A DNA stretch of 64,000 nucleotides from an uncultured Clostridia bacterium. GTDB taxonomy: Bacteria; Bacillota; Clostridia; UMGS1883. The stretch covers positions 62,001 to 126,000 of the forward strand of contig CAKSNY010000003.1 of assembly GCA_934476455.1 (NCBI GenBank), given 5' to 3'. Positions 54,361-61,555 of the stretch are shown here, piece after piece. The translations under genes and the position numbers were made by a program. Numbering within the stretch: the stretch's first letter is position 1; the number at the start of each line of letters is the position of its first letter. The notes under the pieces are model-generated. The model made no database searches. It saw only the letters and a program-made list of their open reading frames with translations, and had not been told where the DNA came from.

Positions 54361-54621
54361 TATTCTTCACTCCAAATTTTGCTCATTGTTTGCTCCGACT
54401 ATCAAATAGCGATGTCTGTACAGTTAGCCGTTTCGTAATATTGTTTAATGATTTTCTGCGTTTGTTATTATCGGTCATTTTCTTTACTTTACGGTTAGAT
54501 TACACGCTTTTTCTATGGTAAAGCAATACGGAATCTTAACCTTCCGAACAAAAGAAAACCACGGACGGACAATCGCCCGGGAAAAGAGAAGTGCTCGGAC
54601 ACCGGGATACAAGCACATCTG
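54361..54621. other. Intergenic stretch with no supported gene
   Basis: An AT-rich gap between the zinc-ribbon and XRE genes. The short frames on either strand lack ribosome-binding sites and family motifs. It should contain the promoter of the zinc-ribbon gene, but no strong box pair is seen. Confidence 0.4.
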
Positions 54622-54873
54622 CTACTTTTTATGTAACGGAATACCCAAACGAGTGTTGATTTTGATTTCTGTGTTTGGCACACGCTCTATCAATTCGCAC
54701 AGATCGCAATCCAAAGCTTCGCATATAAGGTCGAGATGTTCCAAACTAACCCGTTCTGCAAGCTCGTGATACAGGTCGTTTATTGTTGACGGTCTTATAT
54801 TTGTCATTCTCGCAAGGTCAGCTTGCGTCCATCTTCGCTCACCAAGCAGGGTGGACAATAAAATTCTAATCAT
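54622..54873 (-). CDS. XRE-family helix-turn-helix regulator
   Basis: An 83-residue Cro/C1-type DNA-binding protein (HTH_26-like). LLGERRWTQADLARMTNIRPSTINDLYHE spans the helix-turn-helix at residues 10-38. SLEHLDLICEALDCDLCELIE is the usual last helix pair. AAAGGAG stands before the ATG. Small XRE proteins of this type are common in mobile or defence-related regions, and the target may be its own promoter, where inverted repeats occur (54901-54958). Confidence 0.85.
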   Translation of the reverse strand: MIRILLSTLLGERRWTQADLARMTNIRPSTINDLYHELAERVSLEHLDLICEALDCDLCELIERVPNTEIKINTRLGIPLHKK

Positions 54874-54939
54874 CTTATTATAACTCCTTTTTGTATTATT
54901 CTAACAATATTTTGCATTTTAAACTGGAAAATGTTAGAA

Positions 54940-54958
54940 AATAACGAAATACGTTATT
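54940..54958. promoter_or_regulatory. Inverted repeat upstream of the XRE gene, candidate operator
   Basis: AATAACG and CGTTATT flank AAATA. It lies 67-85 bases before the XRE ATG, where a Cro/C1-type repressor could bind. A looser repeat (CTAAC...GTTAG enclosing CATTTT...AAAATG) lies at 54901-54936. Confidence 0.4.
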
Positions 54959-54974
54959 TCGTCTACACAAAAAA

Positions 54975-55012
54975 GACTATTCAATAGATATTTCATTATC
55001 CATTGAATAGTC
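54975..55012 (-). terminator. Hairpin with T-run on the minus strand
   Basis: GACTATTCAAT and ATTGAATAGTC pair perfectly. On the minus strand the hairpin is followed by TTTTTT. It may back up the tRNA-Glu terminator and shield the XRE gene from read-through. Confidence 0.6.
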
Positions 55013-55133
55013 TCAGAATGTCAAAAAAACGAATAGCCAACGCGAATATGACCTTTTGCGAAAGAGTAAAAAAGACGGCGCAAAACCGGGAAAAGAAGGA
55101 ACAGGGAAGCGAGCGAATTTTTTTATAGCAAAA

Positions 55134-55157
55134 CGGAGCAAAGCGAACTTTGCTCCG
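55134..55157 (-). terminator. Terminator of tRNA-Glu
   Basis: CGGAGCAAAG and CTTTGCTCCG pair around a four-base loop, directly after the tRNA. The stem resembles that of the tRNA-fMet terminator at 50711-50737. Confidence 0.7.
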
Positions 55158-55160
55158 GCG

Positions 55161-55236
55161 TGGTGACCCCACGGGGAATCGAACCCCGGTCTTCGCCGTG
55201 AGAGGGCGACGTCCTAGGCCGCTAGACTATGGGGCC
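55161..55236 (-). tRNA. tRNA-Glu (anticodon CTC)
   Basis: On the minus strand, GGCCCCA pairs with TGGGGTC, then A and an encoded CCA. The stem TCGCC/GGCGA holds the loop CTCTCAC, anticodon CTC. The T-arm CGGGG/CCCCG is intact. Confidence 0.92.
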
Positions 55237-55254
55237 GTTTTTGACTGCCTGTCC

Positions 55255-55283
55255 ATTATAATACTAAAAAAAACAAATGTCAA
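55255..55283 (-). promoter_or_regulatory. Promoter of tRNA-Glu
   Basis: On the minus strand, a consensus TTGACA (55283-55278), 17 bases, and a consensus TATAAT (55260-55255). Confidence 0.8.
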
Positions 55284-55316
55284 TACTTTTTTTCGCTTTG
55301 CCGAAAAAATATGCAA

Positions 55317-55362
55317 AATATAGAAAAATACAGCCCCGTGCGGAGCTGTATTTTTCTATATT
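55317..55362 (-). terminator. Terminator of the uxaBA operon
   Basis: Perfect 18-base arms (55317-55334 and 55345-55362) with a GC-rich 10-base loop, one base after the uxaA stop. T-rich sequence follows on the minus strand. Confidence 0.82.
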
Positions 55363-55363
55363 G

Positions 55364-56734
55364 TCAAAGAACAACGCCGTCTTTAAATATGGAGATGTCC
55401 TCATAACCGTTGATTTCGTTCTTTGTAAGCTGCCCTTGTGCCACATCAATGCAATAGTTTAAAAGTTCATCTGTAAGGTCGCGACCCTCCAGTACGGGGG
55501 CGGCGTTAAAATCTATCCATCCCTCTTTACGCTTTGCGAGTGAAGCATTTGTGGCAATTTTTACGGTCGGAACGGGTGCGCCGACAGGTGTTCCGCGCCC
55601 GGTGGTAAACAAAATCATATGTACACCTGCTGCTGCAAGGTTTGTAATTGCAACAATATCGTTACCCGGTCCGTTAAGCAGTGACAAGCCGTTTTTTGTA
55701 AGTGTATCGCCATAGTCAAGGACATCCACAACAGGCGACAAACCGCCCTTTTGTACACAGCCGAGCGACTTTTCCTCCAGCGTGGTTATTCCGCCTGCCT
55801 TGTTCCCGGGGGAGGGATTCTCATAAACAACCTGATTATGCTTTAAAAAGTAGTCTTTAAAGTTATTTATAAGGGCAACTGTTTTATCAAATGTTTCACG
55901 GTTTATGCAGCGCTGCATTAAAAGGTGTTCTGCGCCGAACATTTCCGGAACCTCCGTAAGAACACAGCTTCCGCCCATTGATATTACCTTGTCGGACAGC
56001 ATTCCCACAAGCGGGTTTGCGCTTATACCGCTGTAGCCGTCGCTGCCGCCGCACTTAAGACCTATTTTAAGCTTTGATATGCTGACGGGAACGCGCTTTT
56101 GCGCCGACGCATATTCTTTCAGTTTCAGAACTGCGTTTATACCTTCCGCTAGCTCGTCGCTGCAATCCTGAGCATTTAAAAAGATTACACGCTCCTCATC
56201 CCATGTGCCGAGCACCTTTTTAAATACCTCTATATTATTGTTTTCACAGCCGAGCCCGAGAACAAGCACGCCGCCCGCATTGGGGTGATTTATAAGTCCG
56301 CGCAAAACAAGCTGTGTTGTTTTCTGGTCATCGCCGAGCTGTGAACATCCAAAGGGATGTGTGAATGCCTTTGCGCCTGTTTTTGCGGCAATTTTTTGCG
56401 CAATGCCGTTTACGCAGCCTACGGTGGGAATTATCCATATGTCATTTCTTATGCCTACATCGCCGTTTTTGCGCTTGTATGCCATAAAGGTAAGAGGTGA
56501 CGGTTCTGCCTTTTTATCAAACGATACGGGCGAATACGAATATTCAAGCGTTCCGGAAAGGTTTGTTTTCATATTGTGCGTATGCACATGCTCGCCTTTT
56601 TTTATGTCCTCGGTAGCGTGACCTATGGGCTGACCGTACTTTATAATACTTTCGCCGCTTTTTATATCGCGGACGGCGTATTTATGACCGTCGGAAAGAT
56701 TTACTTCAACATTGTCAAGCTTATTTATCAGCAT
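55364..56734 (-). CDS. uxaA: Altronate dehydratase
   Basis: A 456-residue enzyme converting D-altronate to 2-keto-3-deoxygluconate in galacturonate breakdown. The N-terminal SAF domain (about 1-75, AVRDIKSGESIIKYGQPIGHATEDIKKGEHVHTHN) and the main UxaA domain (RNDIWIIPTVGCVNGIAQKIA, THPFGCSQLGDD, LKCGGSDGYSGISANPLVG, TTGRGTPVGAP) are complete. It overlaps uxaB upstream by 14 bases, so both are made from one transcript. Cytoplasmic. The product goes to KDG kinase and aldolase, which are not in this window. Confidence 0.94.
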   Translation of the reverse strand: MLINKLDNVEVNLSDGHKYAVRDIKSGESIIKYGQPIGHATEDIKKGEHVHTHNMKTNLSGTLEYSYSPVSFDKKAEPSPLTFMAYKRKNGDVGIRNDIWIIPTVGCVNGIAQKIAAKTGAKAFTHPFGCSQLGDDQKTTQLVLRGLINHPNAGGVLVLGLGCENNNIEVFKKVLGTWDEERVIFLNAQDCSDELAEGINAVLKLKEYASAQKRVPVSISKLKIGLKCGGSDGYSGISANPLVGMLSDKVISMGGSCVLTEVPEMFGAEHLLMQRCINRETFDKTVALINNFKDYFLKHNQVVYENPSPGNKAGGITTLEEKSLGCVQKGGLSPVVDVLDYGDTLTKNGLSLLNGPGNDIVAITNLAAAGVHMILFTTGRGTPVGAPVPTVKIATNASLAKRKEGWIDFNAAPVLEGRDLTDELLNYCIDVAQGQLTKNEINGYEDISIFKDGVVL

Positions 56735-57995
56735 ATTTTTTTACCTCGTTTGCAAGGAAGGACAAATCCTCATCCCAAAGAGAGGTATTTGCCAGAATTT
56801 CGTCAACGCTTGCATTTTTCATAAATTCGCATACGGAGGGGTCGTCGTTTGTCATATCGGTTCTGTAAAAGTCGATAAGCTTTGCAAAAGAGAATATGAG
56901 CGTTCCGGGCATTCTGCCGGTGCGTTTTATGTATTCAAGTATTGACGGAAGCACGCGTACCTTAAACTTGCTTACGGAGTTAAGCGCAATTGATGAAAGG
57001 TAGTGCTTTATATAAGGATTTCCGAAACGGCGCAAAACATTGTCTGCATACCCGATAAGCTCCGAACGCTCGAGGTCAAGCGTAGGGATTATTTCGTCGT
57101 AAACGCATTTTTTTATATGTGCAAGCATCTTTTCGTTGTCCACACATTCCTTAACGGTTTTAAAGCCTTCAAGCATTGCGTAGGGAACAAGCGATGTGTG
57201 CGCGCCGTTAAGTATGCGCACCTTTCTTGTGCGGTACATTTCAAGATTATCGGTAAGAATTACGTTAAGACCGCACTTGTCAAAGGGAAGCTCTTTAAAA
57301 AGGTTTTTACAGCCTTCTATAACCCACAGATGGAAATATTCCGAGGTGTTAAGCATATTATCCTCATACCCGAGGTCAAACTTTTCATCCTTCGGAAAGC
57401 CCGTGTTTATACGGTCTACAAGCGTGTTACAGAATATGTTTTCGCTTTCAATCCACTGTTTAAAAGCAGGGTCGAAATTCCACAGGTCTGCATATTGCAA
57501 AATTGTTTTCTTAAGAGCCGCACCGTTTTTATCGATAAGCTCACACGGAAGGAAAATAAATCCGCCGAGCCCAAGGTCATAGCGCTTTTTAAGAAGCAGC
57601 GTAAGCTTCGCGGGGAACGTTTTTGGCGGTGCGTCGGTAGGCTTATCGTCATTTGAAAAACAAATTCCGGATTCAGTGGTGTTTGATATAATAAACCTGA
57701 ATGAGGGATTTTCTGCAAGTTCAAGATATTGTGCAAAATCATCATACGGCTTTACGCAGCGGGAAATAACGTCTATCTTGCGCTGCATAACACCTTCACT
57801 GCCGCGGCAAATATGCGTGTATACGCATCCCTGTGCGCTCAGCACATCGCACATACCTTTTTCTATGGGCTGAACAACTACAACCTTTCCGGAAAAATCG
57901 GTTTTTTCGTTAAGAATGTCAATCATCCAATCGGCAAAGCCGCGCAAAAAGCCGCCTTCGCCGAACTGTATTATTTTTTCTTCGGCACTAATCAT
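56721..57995 (-). CDS. uxaB: Tagaturonate reductase (altronate oxidoreductase)
   Basis: A 424-residue member of the mannitol dehydrogenase family that reduces D-tagaturonate to D-altronate with NADH. The Rossmann start IIQFGEGGFLRGFADWMIDIL and VVVVQPIEKG at the N-terminus, FISNTTE-type FIISNTTESGI, and LPCELIDKNGAALKK with the C-terminal NGAHTSLVPYA are hallmarks. GGAGG lies upstream of the ATG at 57995. It is the first gene of the uxaBA operon and diverges from an AraC regulator. UxaC (the isomerase) is not present in the window. Confidence 0.94.
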   Translation of the reverse strand: MISAEEKIIQFGEGGFLRGFADWMIDILNEKTDFSGKVVVVQPIEKGMCDVLSAQGCVYTHICRGSEGVMQRKIDVISRCVKPYDDFAQYLELAENPSFRFIISNTTESGICFSNDDKPTDAPPKTFPAKLTLLLKKRYDLGLGGFIFLPCELIDKNGAALKKTILQYADLWNFDPAFKQWIESENIFCNTLVDRINTGFPKDEKFDLGYEDNMLNTSEYFHLWVIEGCKNLFKELPFDKCGLNVILTDNLEMYRTRKVRILNGAHTSLVPYAMLEGFKTVKECVDNEKMLAHIKKCVYDEIIPTLDLERSELIGYADNVLRRFGNPYIKHYLSSIALNSVSKFKVRVLPSILEYIKRTGRMPGTLIFSFAKLIDFYRTDMTNDDPSVCEFMKNASVDEILANTSLWDEDLSFLANEVKKYADK

Positions 57996-58031
57996 TAAAA
58001 CAACCTCCGTTACTGTATTTTATTTAGTTTC

Positions 58032-58060
58032 AGTATAGGACAAATATTTTGTAAATTCAA
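58032..58060 (-). promoter_or_regulatory. Promoter of uxaBA
   Basis: On the minus strand, TTGAAT (58060-58055), 17 bases, TATACT (58037-58032), 37 bases before the uxaB ATG. Confidence 0.7.
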
Positions 58061-58102
58061 TAAAATTTTTGCTTATATAACGTAAAAATGTTAATTTTTT
58101 GC

Positions 58103-58131
58103 TTGAAAATTTACAAAAAAGCGTATATGAT
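58103..58131 (+). promoter_or_regulatory. Promoter of the AraC regulator gene beside uxaBA
   Basis: TTGAAA (58103-58108), 17 bases, TATGAT (58126-58131), 21 bases before the ATG. Only about 42 bases separate it from the -35 box of uxaBA, so one bound regulator could act on both. Confidence 0.65.
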
Positions 58132-58151
58132 GTAATAAGAGGTGATACGAT

Positions 58152-58952
58152 ATGCCGCTGGCGCATGATGAAGTTATTCAAAACTTTAATATTACGCGTG
58201 AAAAGCGTGCAAGCGCATATAATATGCCGGGGGCGCATTACCATAATCATTATGAAATTTATTACCTTGCAAAGGGCAGTGTGCGGTATTTCATAGAAGA
58301 CAGAATTTATGACCTTGAAGAGGGGGACGCGGTGCTTATTCCGCCGCGCATAATACATAAAACGGCAACTCTTAAAAACAGCAGCGCCGAACGCGTTATG
58401 ATAGCGTTTACAAACGAGTTTATAATGCGCTCGCCGTCGGATAAAATTTTCGGCTGTTTTGAAAGCGTGTTTTTTAAACGGCCGCCGATTTCAGACCTTG
58501 TACAAAAGGCGGAGGAGGAGGCAAGACGCCACGATGTATGGTCAGAGGAGCTTACGGCGGATTTTATACGTGAGATACTTATTTGTCTTACGCGCCTTTC
58601 GGGGGGCATTTACGAAAAAGAGCATATAAACCGCACTGCGGTATCGCGGGCGGTAAAATATATTTCGGAATCGTTTTTTTCGGAGCTTTCGCTCGGCGAG
58701 CTTTCACGGAAATTTGCCCTCAGTCCGTCGCACTTTTCACGGCAGTTTAAGGCTTTTACAGGCTTTGGCGTAAGTGAGTATATAACGCTTGTAAGAATAA
58801 AAAACGCAGAAGCGCTGCTTATGACAACAAACTGTTCGATAACGGAAATCGCGGCAAAGTGCGGCTTTAACAGCAGTAGCTATTTTACGGCGGTATTTCG
58901 GAGGGTGCGCGGTGTTACGCCGATGGAAATAAAACAAAGGGGGAGGCGGTAG
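58152..58952 (+). CDS. AraC-family regulator with N-terminal cupin, probable controller of uxaBA
   Basis: A 266-residue cytoplasmic regulator. A cupin-type sensor at about 20-100 (GAHYHNHYEIYYLAKGSVRYFIEDRIYDLEEGDAVLIPP) is followed by two helix-turn-helices at about 170-262 (ELSLGELSRKFALSPSHFSRQFKAFTGFG and SITEIAAKCGFNSSSYFTAVFRRVRGVTP). It diverges from uxaB over about 156 bases, the usual arrangement for a local activator of hexuronate use. The ligand is likely a sugar acid, but that is inferred. GAGGTGATA precedes the ATG. Confidence 0.88.
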   Translation: MPLAHDEVIQNFNITREKRASAYNMPGAHYHNHYEIYYLAKGSVRYFIEDRIYDLEEGDAVLIPPRIIHKTATLKNSSAERVMIAFTNEFIMRSPSDKIFGCFESVFFKRPPISDLVQKAEEEARRHDVWSEELTADFIREILICLTRLSGGIYEKEHINRTAVSRAVKYISESFFSELSLGELSRKFALSPSHFSRQFKAFTGFGVSEYITLVRIKNAEALLMTTNCSITEIAAKCGFNSSSYFTAVFRRVRGVTPMEIKQRGRR

Positions 58953-58953
58953 A

Positions 58954-59664
58954 GTGAAATCTGCGGGAAGAATTTTTAAGCTTTTATTGACAGTTTTTTT
59001 GCTCGCCTGTGCAATATTTACCTATACGGGATATAAAAAATATGCCGCAGCAAAGAGCAAACTGCCCGTGTCGCAGATAGAAGAGCGGCTTATGGAAAAA
59101 GAAAACTACACACTTTACCAAGATATTGCCCCGCTTTTTATAAAAGCAGCGGTTTCTGTCGAGGACAGGCGGTTTTTTTATCACAAGGGGATAGATGTGA
59201 TAGGTGTGCTGCGGGCACTTGTGCAGGATGTCAGGCAAAAAAGCCTTGCAGAGGGGGGCAGCACAATAACGCAGCAACTTGCAAAAAATATTTACTTTTT
59301 AGGGGACAACTCGCCCACGCGAAAGATTGCGGAAATGTTTGCCGCAGCGGATATAGAAAAACACTACGGCAAGGAAAAAATACTTGAAATGTATTTTAAT
59401 GTAATCTATTACGGCAGCGGGTATTACTGTATATATGACGCGGCAGAGGGGTATTTTAACAAAAAGCCTTCAGAGCTTACCGACGGAGAAGCAACGCTTC
59501 TTGCGGGGATACCGAACGCGCCGTCGGCATATTCGTTTAAGAACAACCCCGCGCTTTCGTATAAGCGCCGTGAAAAGGTTTTGCGTGCGCTTTTGCGTGA
59601 CGGCGAGATTACAGAGGAAACCGCGCAGACAATAAGAGAAGAAGGAATTGATAATACAAAATGA
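58954..59664 (+). CDS. GT51 monofunctional peptidoglycan glycosyltransferase
   Basis: A 236-residue enzyme that polymerises lipid II into glycan strands outside the membrane. One N-terminal membrane anchor (about 8-26) is followed by the GT51 domain: VSVEDRRFFYHKGID with the catalytic Glu, GGSTITQQLAKN, RKIAEMFAA, KEKILEMYFNVIYYG and EATLLAGIPNAPSAY. There is no transpeptidase domain, so it is a monofunctional MtgA-like enzyme or a shortened PBP1. It starts with GTG one base after the AraC stop, with GGGGGAGG before it, and overlaps the VanZ-type gene by ATGA. Confidence 0.9.
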   Translation: MKSAGRIFKLLLTVFLLACAIFTYTGYKKYAAAKSKLPVSQIEERLMEKENYTLYQDIAPLFIKAAVSVEDRRFFYHKGIDVIGVLRALVQDVRQKSLAEGGSTITQQLAKNIYFLGDNSPTRKIAEMFAAADIEKHYGKEKILEMYFNVIYYGSGYYCIYDAAEGYFNKKPSELTDGEATLLAGIPNAPSAYSFKNNPALSYKRREKVLRALLRDGEITEETAQTIREEGIDNTK

Positions 59665-60128
59665 AAAAAATAATCTTGTGGACGCTTGTTATTTCTTGTA
59701 TGTGTATGATTTTCGGGTTTTCCGCGCAGGAGGCAAGCGTATCGGACGGTACGAGTACGGGATTTATAAAAACGGCGGTTAAAATATTGCTCGGCGGCAA
59801 TGCAGATGAAAAGACGCTTGAAAAAACGGCGGAGGCGCTGAATTTTTATGTGCGTAAGGCTGCGCATTTTTCCATATATGCGCTTTTGGGCTTTTTAATT
59901 GCACTGCTTGTATGTGAATATATTGCCGCTCCGAAAAAAGTGCTTTTGAGAAGCGTAATTTTTATCGGAATGTATGCCGCAAGCGATGAACTGCACCAGT
60001 TTTTTGTACCCGGGCGTTCCTGTGAAATCCGAGATGTTTTGCTCGACACCTTCGGAGCGCTGTGCGGAATATGTATTGCGCTTTTGATAAAAGCTTTAAT
60101 TAAGAAAGTAAAAAACGAGGGGGAATAA
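59661..60128 (+). CDS. VanZ-family membrane protein
   Basis: A 155-residue protein with about four membrane segments. IFGFSAQEASVSDGTSTGF, VRKAAHFSIYALLGFLIA, ASDELHQFFVPGRSCEIRDVLLDTFGALCGI are VanZ hallmarks. VanZ itself gives low-level teicoplanin resistance, but chromosomal members have no settled role. Translation is coupled to the GT51 gene (ATGA overlap), which fits cell-envelope work. Confidence 0.88.
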   Translation: MKKIILWTLVISCMCMIFGFSAQEASVSDGTSTGFIKTAVKILLGGNADEKTLEKTAEALNFYVRKAAHFSIYALLGFLIALLVCEYIAAPKKVLLRSVIFIGMYAASDELHQFFVPGRSCEIRDVLLDTFGALCGICIALLIKALIKKVKNEGE

Positions 60129-60130
60129 AA

Positions 60131-60850
60131 ATGAAAAATTATCCGACGCCTCATATAGACGCCGAACCAAGTGATTTTGCAAAGACGGTTATAATGCCCG
60201 GCGACCCGCTGCGGGCAAAGTTTATTGCGGAAAATATGCTTTCGGGCACGCGCCTTGTAAACAATGTGCGCGGCGTCTGCGGTTATACGGGGAAGTATAA
60301 AAACACTGCCGTAACCGTTATGGCAAGCGGTATGGGAATGCCGTCGATGGGTATTTACAGCTACGAGCTTTTTAATATTTTTGACGTTGAAAACATAATC
60401 CGCGTGGGAACGGCGGGGGCAACCGATAAGGATATACCGCTTCGCAGTGTAATTTTTGCTATGGGCGCCTCGACAAATTCAGCTTATATAAATCAGTTTA
60501 ACCTTAACGGTTCATTCAGTGCAATTTGCTCTTATAAGCTGCTTTCGAGCGCGGACGTTGCTGCAAAGAGAATGGGTATTTCCGCTTCGGCGGCAAACGT
60601 GCTGACGTCCGACACTTTTTACACCGAGGAAGAGGACCAGGCGAAAAAATGGGCGCGTATGGGAATTAAGTGTATTGAAATGGAAACCGCTGCGCTGTAT
60701 ATCAATGCGGCGCGTGCGGGGAAGAATGCGCTTTCGGTGCTTACCGTTTCGGATAATATTATAACGGGAGAGGCAACGGACGCTATGCAGCGGCAAACAG
60801 CCTTTACGCAGGCTATAGATATAGCGCTTGAAACGGCAATTATGCAATGA
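60131..60850 (+). CDS. deoD: Purine nucleoside phosphorylase, DeoD type
   Basis: A 239-residue hexameric-type enzyme that splits purine nucleosides with phosphate into base and ribose-1-phosphate. The start PTPHIDAEPSDFAKTVIMPGDPLRAKFIAEN, the MGMPSMGIYSYELF segment, VGTAGA and EMETAALY are characteristic. The GGGGG site lies before the ATG, two bases after the VanZ stop. A bidirectional terminator follows. Cytoplasmic purine salvage. Confidence 0.95.
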   Translation: MKNYPTPHIDAEPSDFAKTVIMPGDPLRAKFIAENMLSGTRLVNNVRGVCGYTGKYKNTAVTVMASGMGMPSMGIYSYELFNIFDVENIIRVGTAGATDKDIPLRSVIFAMGASTNSAYINQFNLNGSFSAICSYKLLSSADVAAKRMGISASAANVLTSDTFYTEEEDQAKKWARMGIKCIEMETAALYINAARAGKNALSVLTVSDNIITGEATDAMQRQTAFTQAIDIALETAIMQ

Positions 60851-60852
60851 AA

Positions 60853-60888
60853 AAATGCTGTAAGAAACGAGGGTTTCTTACAGCATTT
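60853..60888. terminator. Bidirectional terminator between deoD and the P-II-like gene
   Basis: Perfect 16-base arms (60853-60868, 60873-60888) around a four-base loop between convergent genes. A/T-rich runs follow on both sides. Confidence 0.82.
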
Positions 60889-60889
60889 C

Positions 60890-61555
60890 TTATTCGTTGT
60901 TTTCAAACATTCCGAATCCCGCAACCTCGCTTACCGGAAGAGAGAAAACAATTGCGTTTGCCTGTGTTCCGGGACCTGCCGTTTTAAGGATTGACTGCAT
61001 AATAGACGTTTTCTGCTCGGAACGGGCAACAATCATCACAACCTCTTTTTCACTGACAATCGATACATTAAAAAACATTTCCTCGCTTTCGCGCCCGGTT
61101 CCTTTCCCGTGAAGTACCGTGCCGCCGGTAGCCCCCGCGCTGCGTGCGGCGTTCATAACCACATCGGTTCTGCCTTCGTTTGCAATTACCATAATAAGCT
61201 CGTATCCGCAATTTATGTTCGGGGTATATTTTGCATCCTGTGTACCGTTTAAAAATTCCACTGTTTTTCCGCCTCCCACACTTTTTACAGGTACGGCTAT
61301 TACTATGCCGTGCCCGGGTACGCCGATAAACAGACGGCGTTTTTGTTCTTTAATAAGCTGTTTGGTTTTTTCCGCACTGCATATTGAAACGGCTATTCTC
61401 CGTTCGTTCGAATCTATGCCCAGCACGTCAAGCATACTTTGCACTGCCGTTCCCCGTCCGTGAAATGAAAGCGTAAGCGCCAGGTCAAGCTCGCGGTATA
61501 TAGCCGAAAGCTCTTTAAGGTTTTCGGGCGCACATATTGATATAACGTAATTCAT
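60890..61555 (-). CDS. P-II-like protein with two tandem P-II-type halves
   Basis: A 221-residue protein starting at ATG 61555 after GGAGGATG. Residues about 1-100 (YVISICAPENLKEL...GRGTAVQSMLDVLG) and about 115-221 (ELIMVIANEGRTDVVMNAARSAGATGGTVLHGKGTG) both have the ferredoxin-like pattern of GlnB/GlnK proteins. Classical P-II chains are about 110 residues. It overlaps the DUF1538 gene by four bases. P-II proteins bind ATP/ADP and often gate a membrane partner, so it may control the DUF1538 transporter-like protein. The tyrosine of the uridylylation loop is not evident. Confidence 0.82.
   Translation of the reverse strand: MNYVISICAPENLKELSAIYRELDLALTLSFHGRGTAVQSMLDVLGIDSNERRIAVSICSAEKTKQLIKEQKRRLFIGVPGHGIVIAVPVKSVGGGKTVEFLNGTQDAKYTPNINCGYELIMVIANEGRTDVVMNAARSAGATGGTVLHGKGTGRESEEMFFNVSIVSEKEVVMIVARSEQKTSIMQSILKTAGPGTQANAIVFSLPVSEVAGFGMFENNE

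Noticed and set aside
55019..55129. A 36-codon plus-strand frame starting MSKKRIANAN
   Set aside because: It has no ribosome-binding site, begins inside a hairpin region and shows no family resemblance.
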